Shown here piece by piece: positions 14,267 through 14,334 of a DNA stretch of 14,334 nt. The notes beneath the pieces are model-generated. The model was not told where the DNA came from and made no database searches. It saw only the letters and a program-made list of their open reading frames with translations. Made by a program: the position numbers and the translations under genes. This DNA comes from CAZUCD01 sp964618855. Its GTDB lineage: Bacteria > Sumerlaeota > Sumerlaeia > SLMS01 > JANRJK01. Position 1 is the first letter of the stretch. Every line of letters starts with the position of its first letter. The DNA is taken from NCBI GenBank assembly GCA_964618855.1, contig CAZUCD010000096.1, positions 1 to 14,334 of the forward strand, given 5' to 3'.

Positions 14267-14334
14267 ATGTCCAGCGTCCCGCCCCGCCAGATGGCATTCG
14301 TCCTGCCCACCCTCAACCGGGGTGGGGCGGAACT
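14267..14334 (+). CDS. Start of a family 4 glycosyltransferase (cut by the right edge)
   Basis: Only the first 22 codons are in the window, reading MSSVPPRQMAFVLPTLNRGG followed by AE. The pattern of a short beta strand followed by L-x-x-GGAE is the classic N-terminus of GT-B fold, family 4 glycosyltransferases. A second in-frame ATG at 14291 (MAFVLPTL) is an alternative start. No Shine-Dalgarno sequence is clear. The gene is divergent from the wecA operon across 155 bp, which fits a polysaccharide biosynthesis locus continuing to the right. Confidence 0.7.
   Translation, partial: MSSVPPRQMAFVLPTLNRGGAE

Overview
The window is GC-rich, densely coded bacterial chromosome. The envelope is of the Gram-negative type: there is a predicted outer-membrane OmpA/MotB-type lipoprotein with a lipobox, Sec signal peptides, and a membrane-anchored c-type cytochrome whose haem domains resemble the planctomycete cytochrome c family (PSCyt1). 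No marker gene fixes the phylum. The cytochrome type and the NFLDNMNGL-type WecA motif suggest the PVC group or a neighbouring lineage (Planctomycetota, Sumerlaeota, Hydrogenedentota), but this is a guess. There is no sign of phage, insertion sequence, CRISPR, tRNA or rRNA.

Layout from left to right. Positions 1-491 hold no gene I can support, only a hairpin and a pyrimidine tract. Two plus-strand genes follow (492-1859 and 1951-3057). They encode secreted, diverged tandem paralogs that look like beta-propeller or NHL-type repeat proteins, and a strong intrinsic terminator lies between them. A corrinoid adenosyltransferase (3051-3689, minus) meets the second one tail to tail and diverges from dCTP deaminase (3861-4415, plus). 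The dcd-lysC gap consists almost wholly of two short-repeat tracts: an AGTCGAA heptamer array and ten C-tracts (G-tracts on the minus strand) that run right up to the lysC start codon. Aspartokinase (4571-5863) follows. An isolated OppF/DppF-type ABC ATPase (5873-6985, minus) has a good sigma-70-like promoter but no permease or binding-protein partner nearby. A 599-residue protein (7266-9065, plus) joins four membrane helices, three CxxCH haem sites and a DUF5666-like C-terminus. The next gene (9213-10940, plus) encodes a protein whose layout follows a UvsW/XPB-like superfamily 2 helicase, but every catalytic motif is missing.

The right end is a cell-envelope polysaccharide locus. A minus-strand operon (14111 down to 10937) carries a WecA/MraY-family lipid-linked sugar-phosphate transferase, an OmpA-type lipoprotein with long coiled coils and a family 2 glycosyltransferase. 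The first two genes are 2 bp apart and the last two overlap. Diverging from it at the right edge are the first 22 codons of a probable family 4 glycosyltransferase.

The strongest candidate for something new is the intact gene for an apparently dead helicase at 9213-10940. Next are the quadruplex-capable lysC leader, the UMP-kinase-like N-terminal loop in the aspartokinase, the cytochrome fusion and the paired secreted paralogs.
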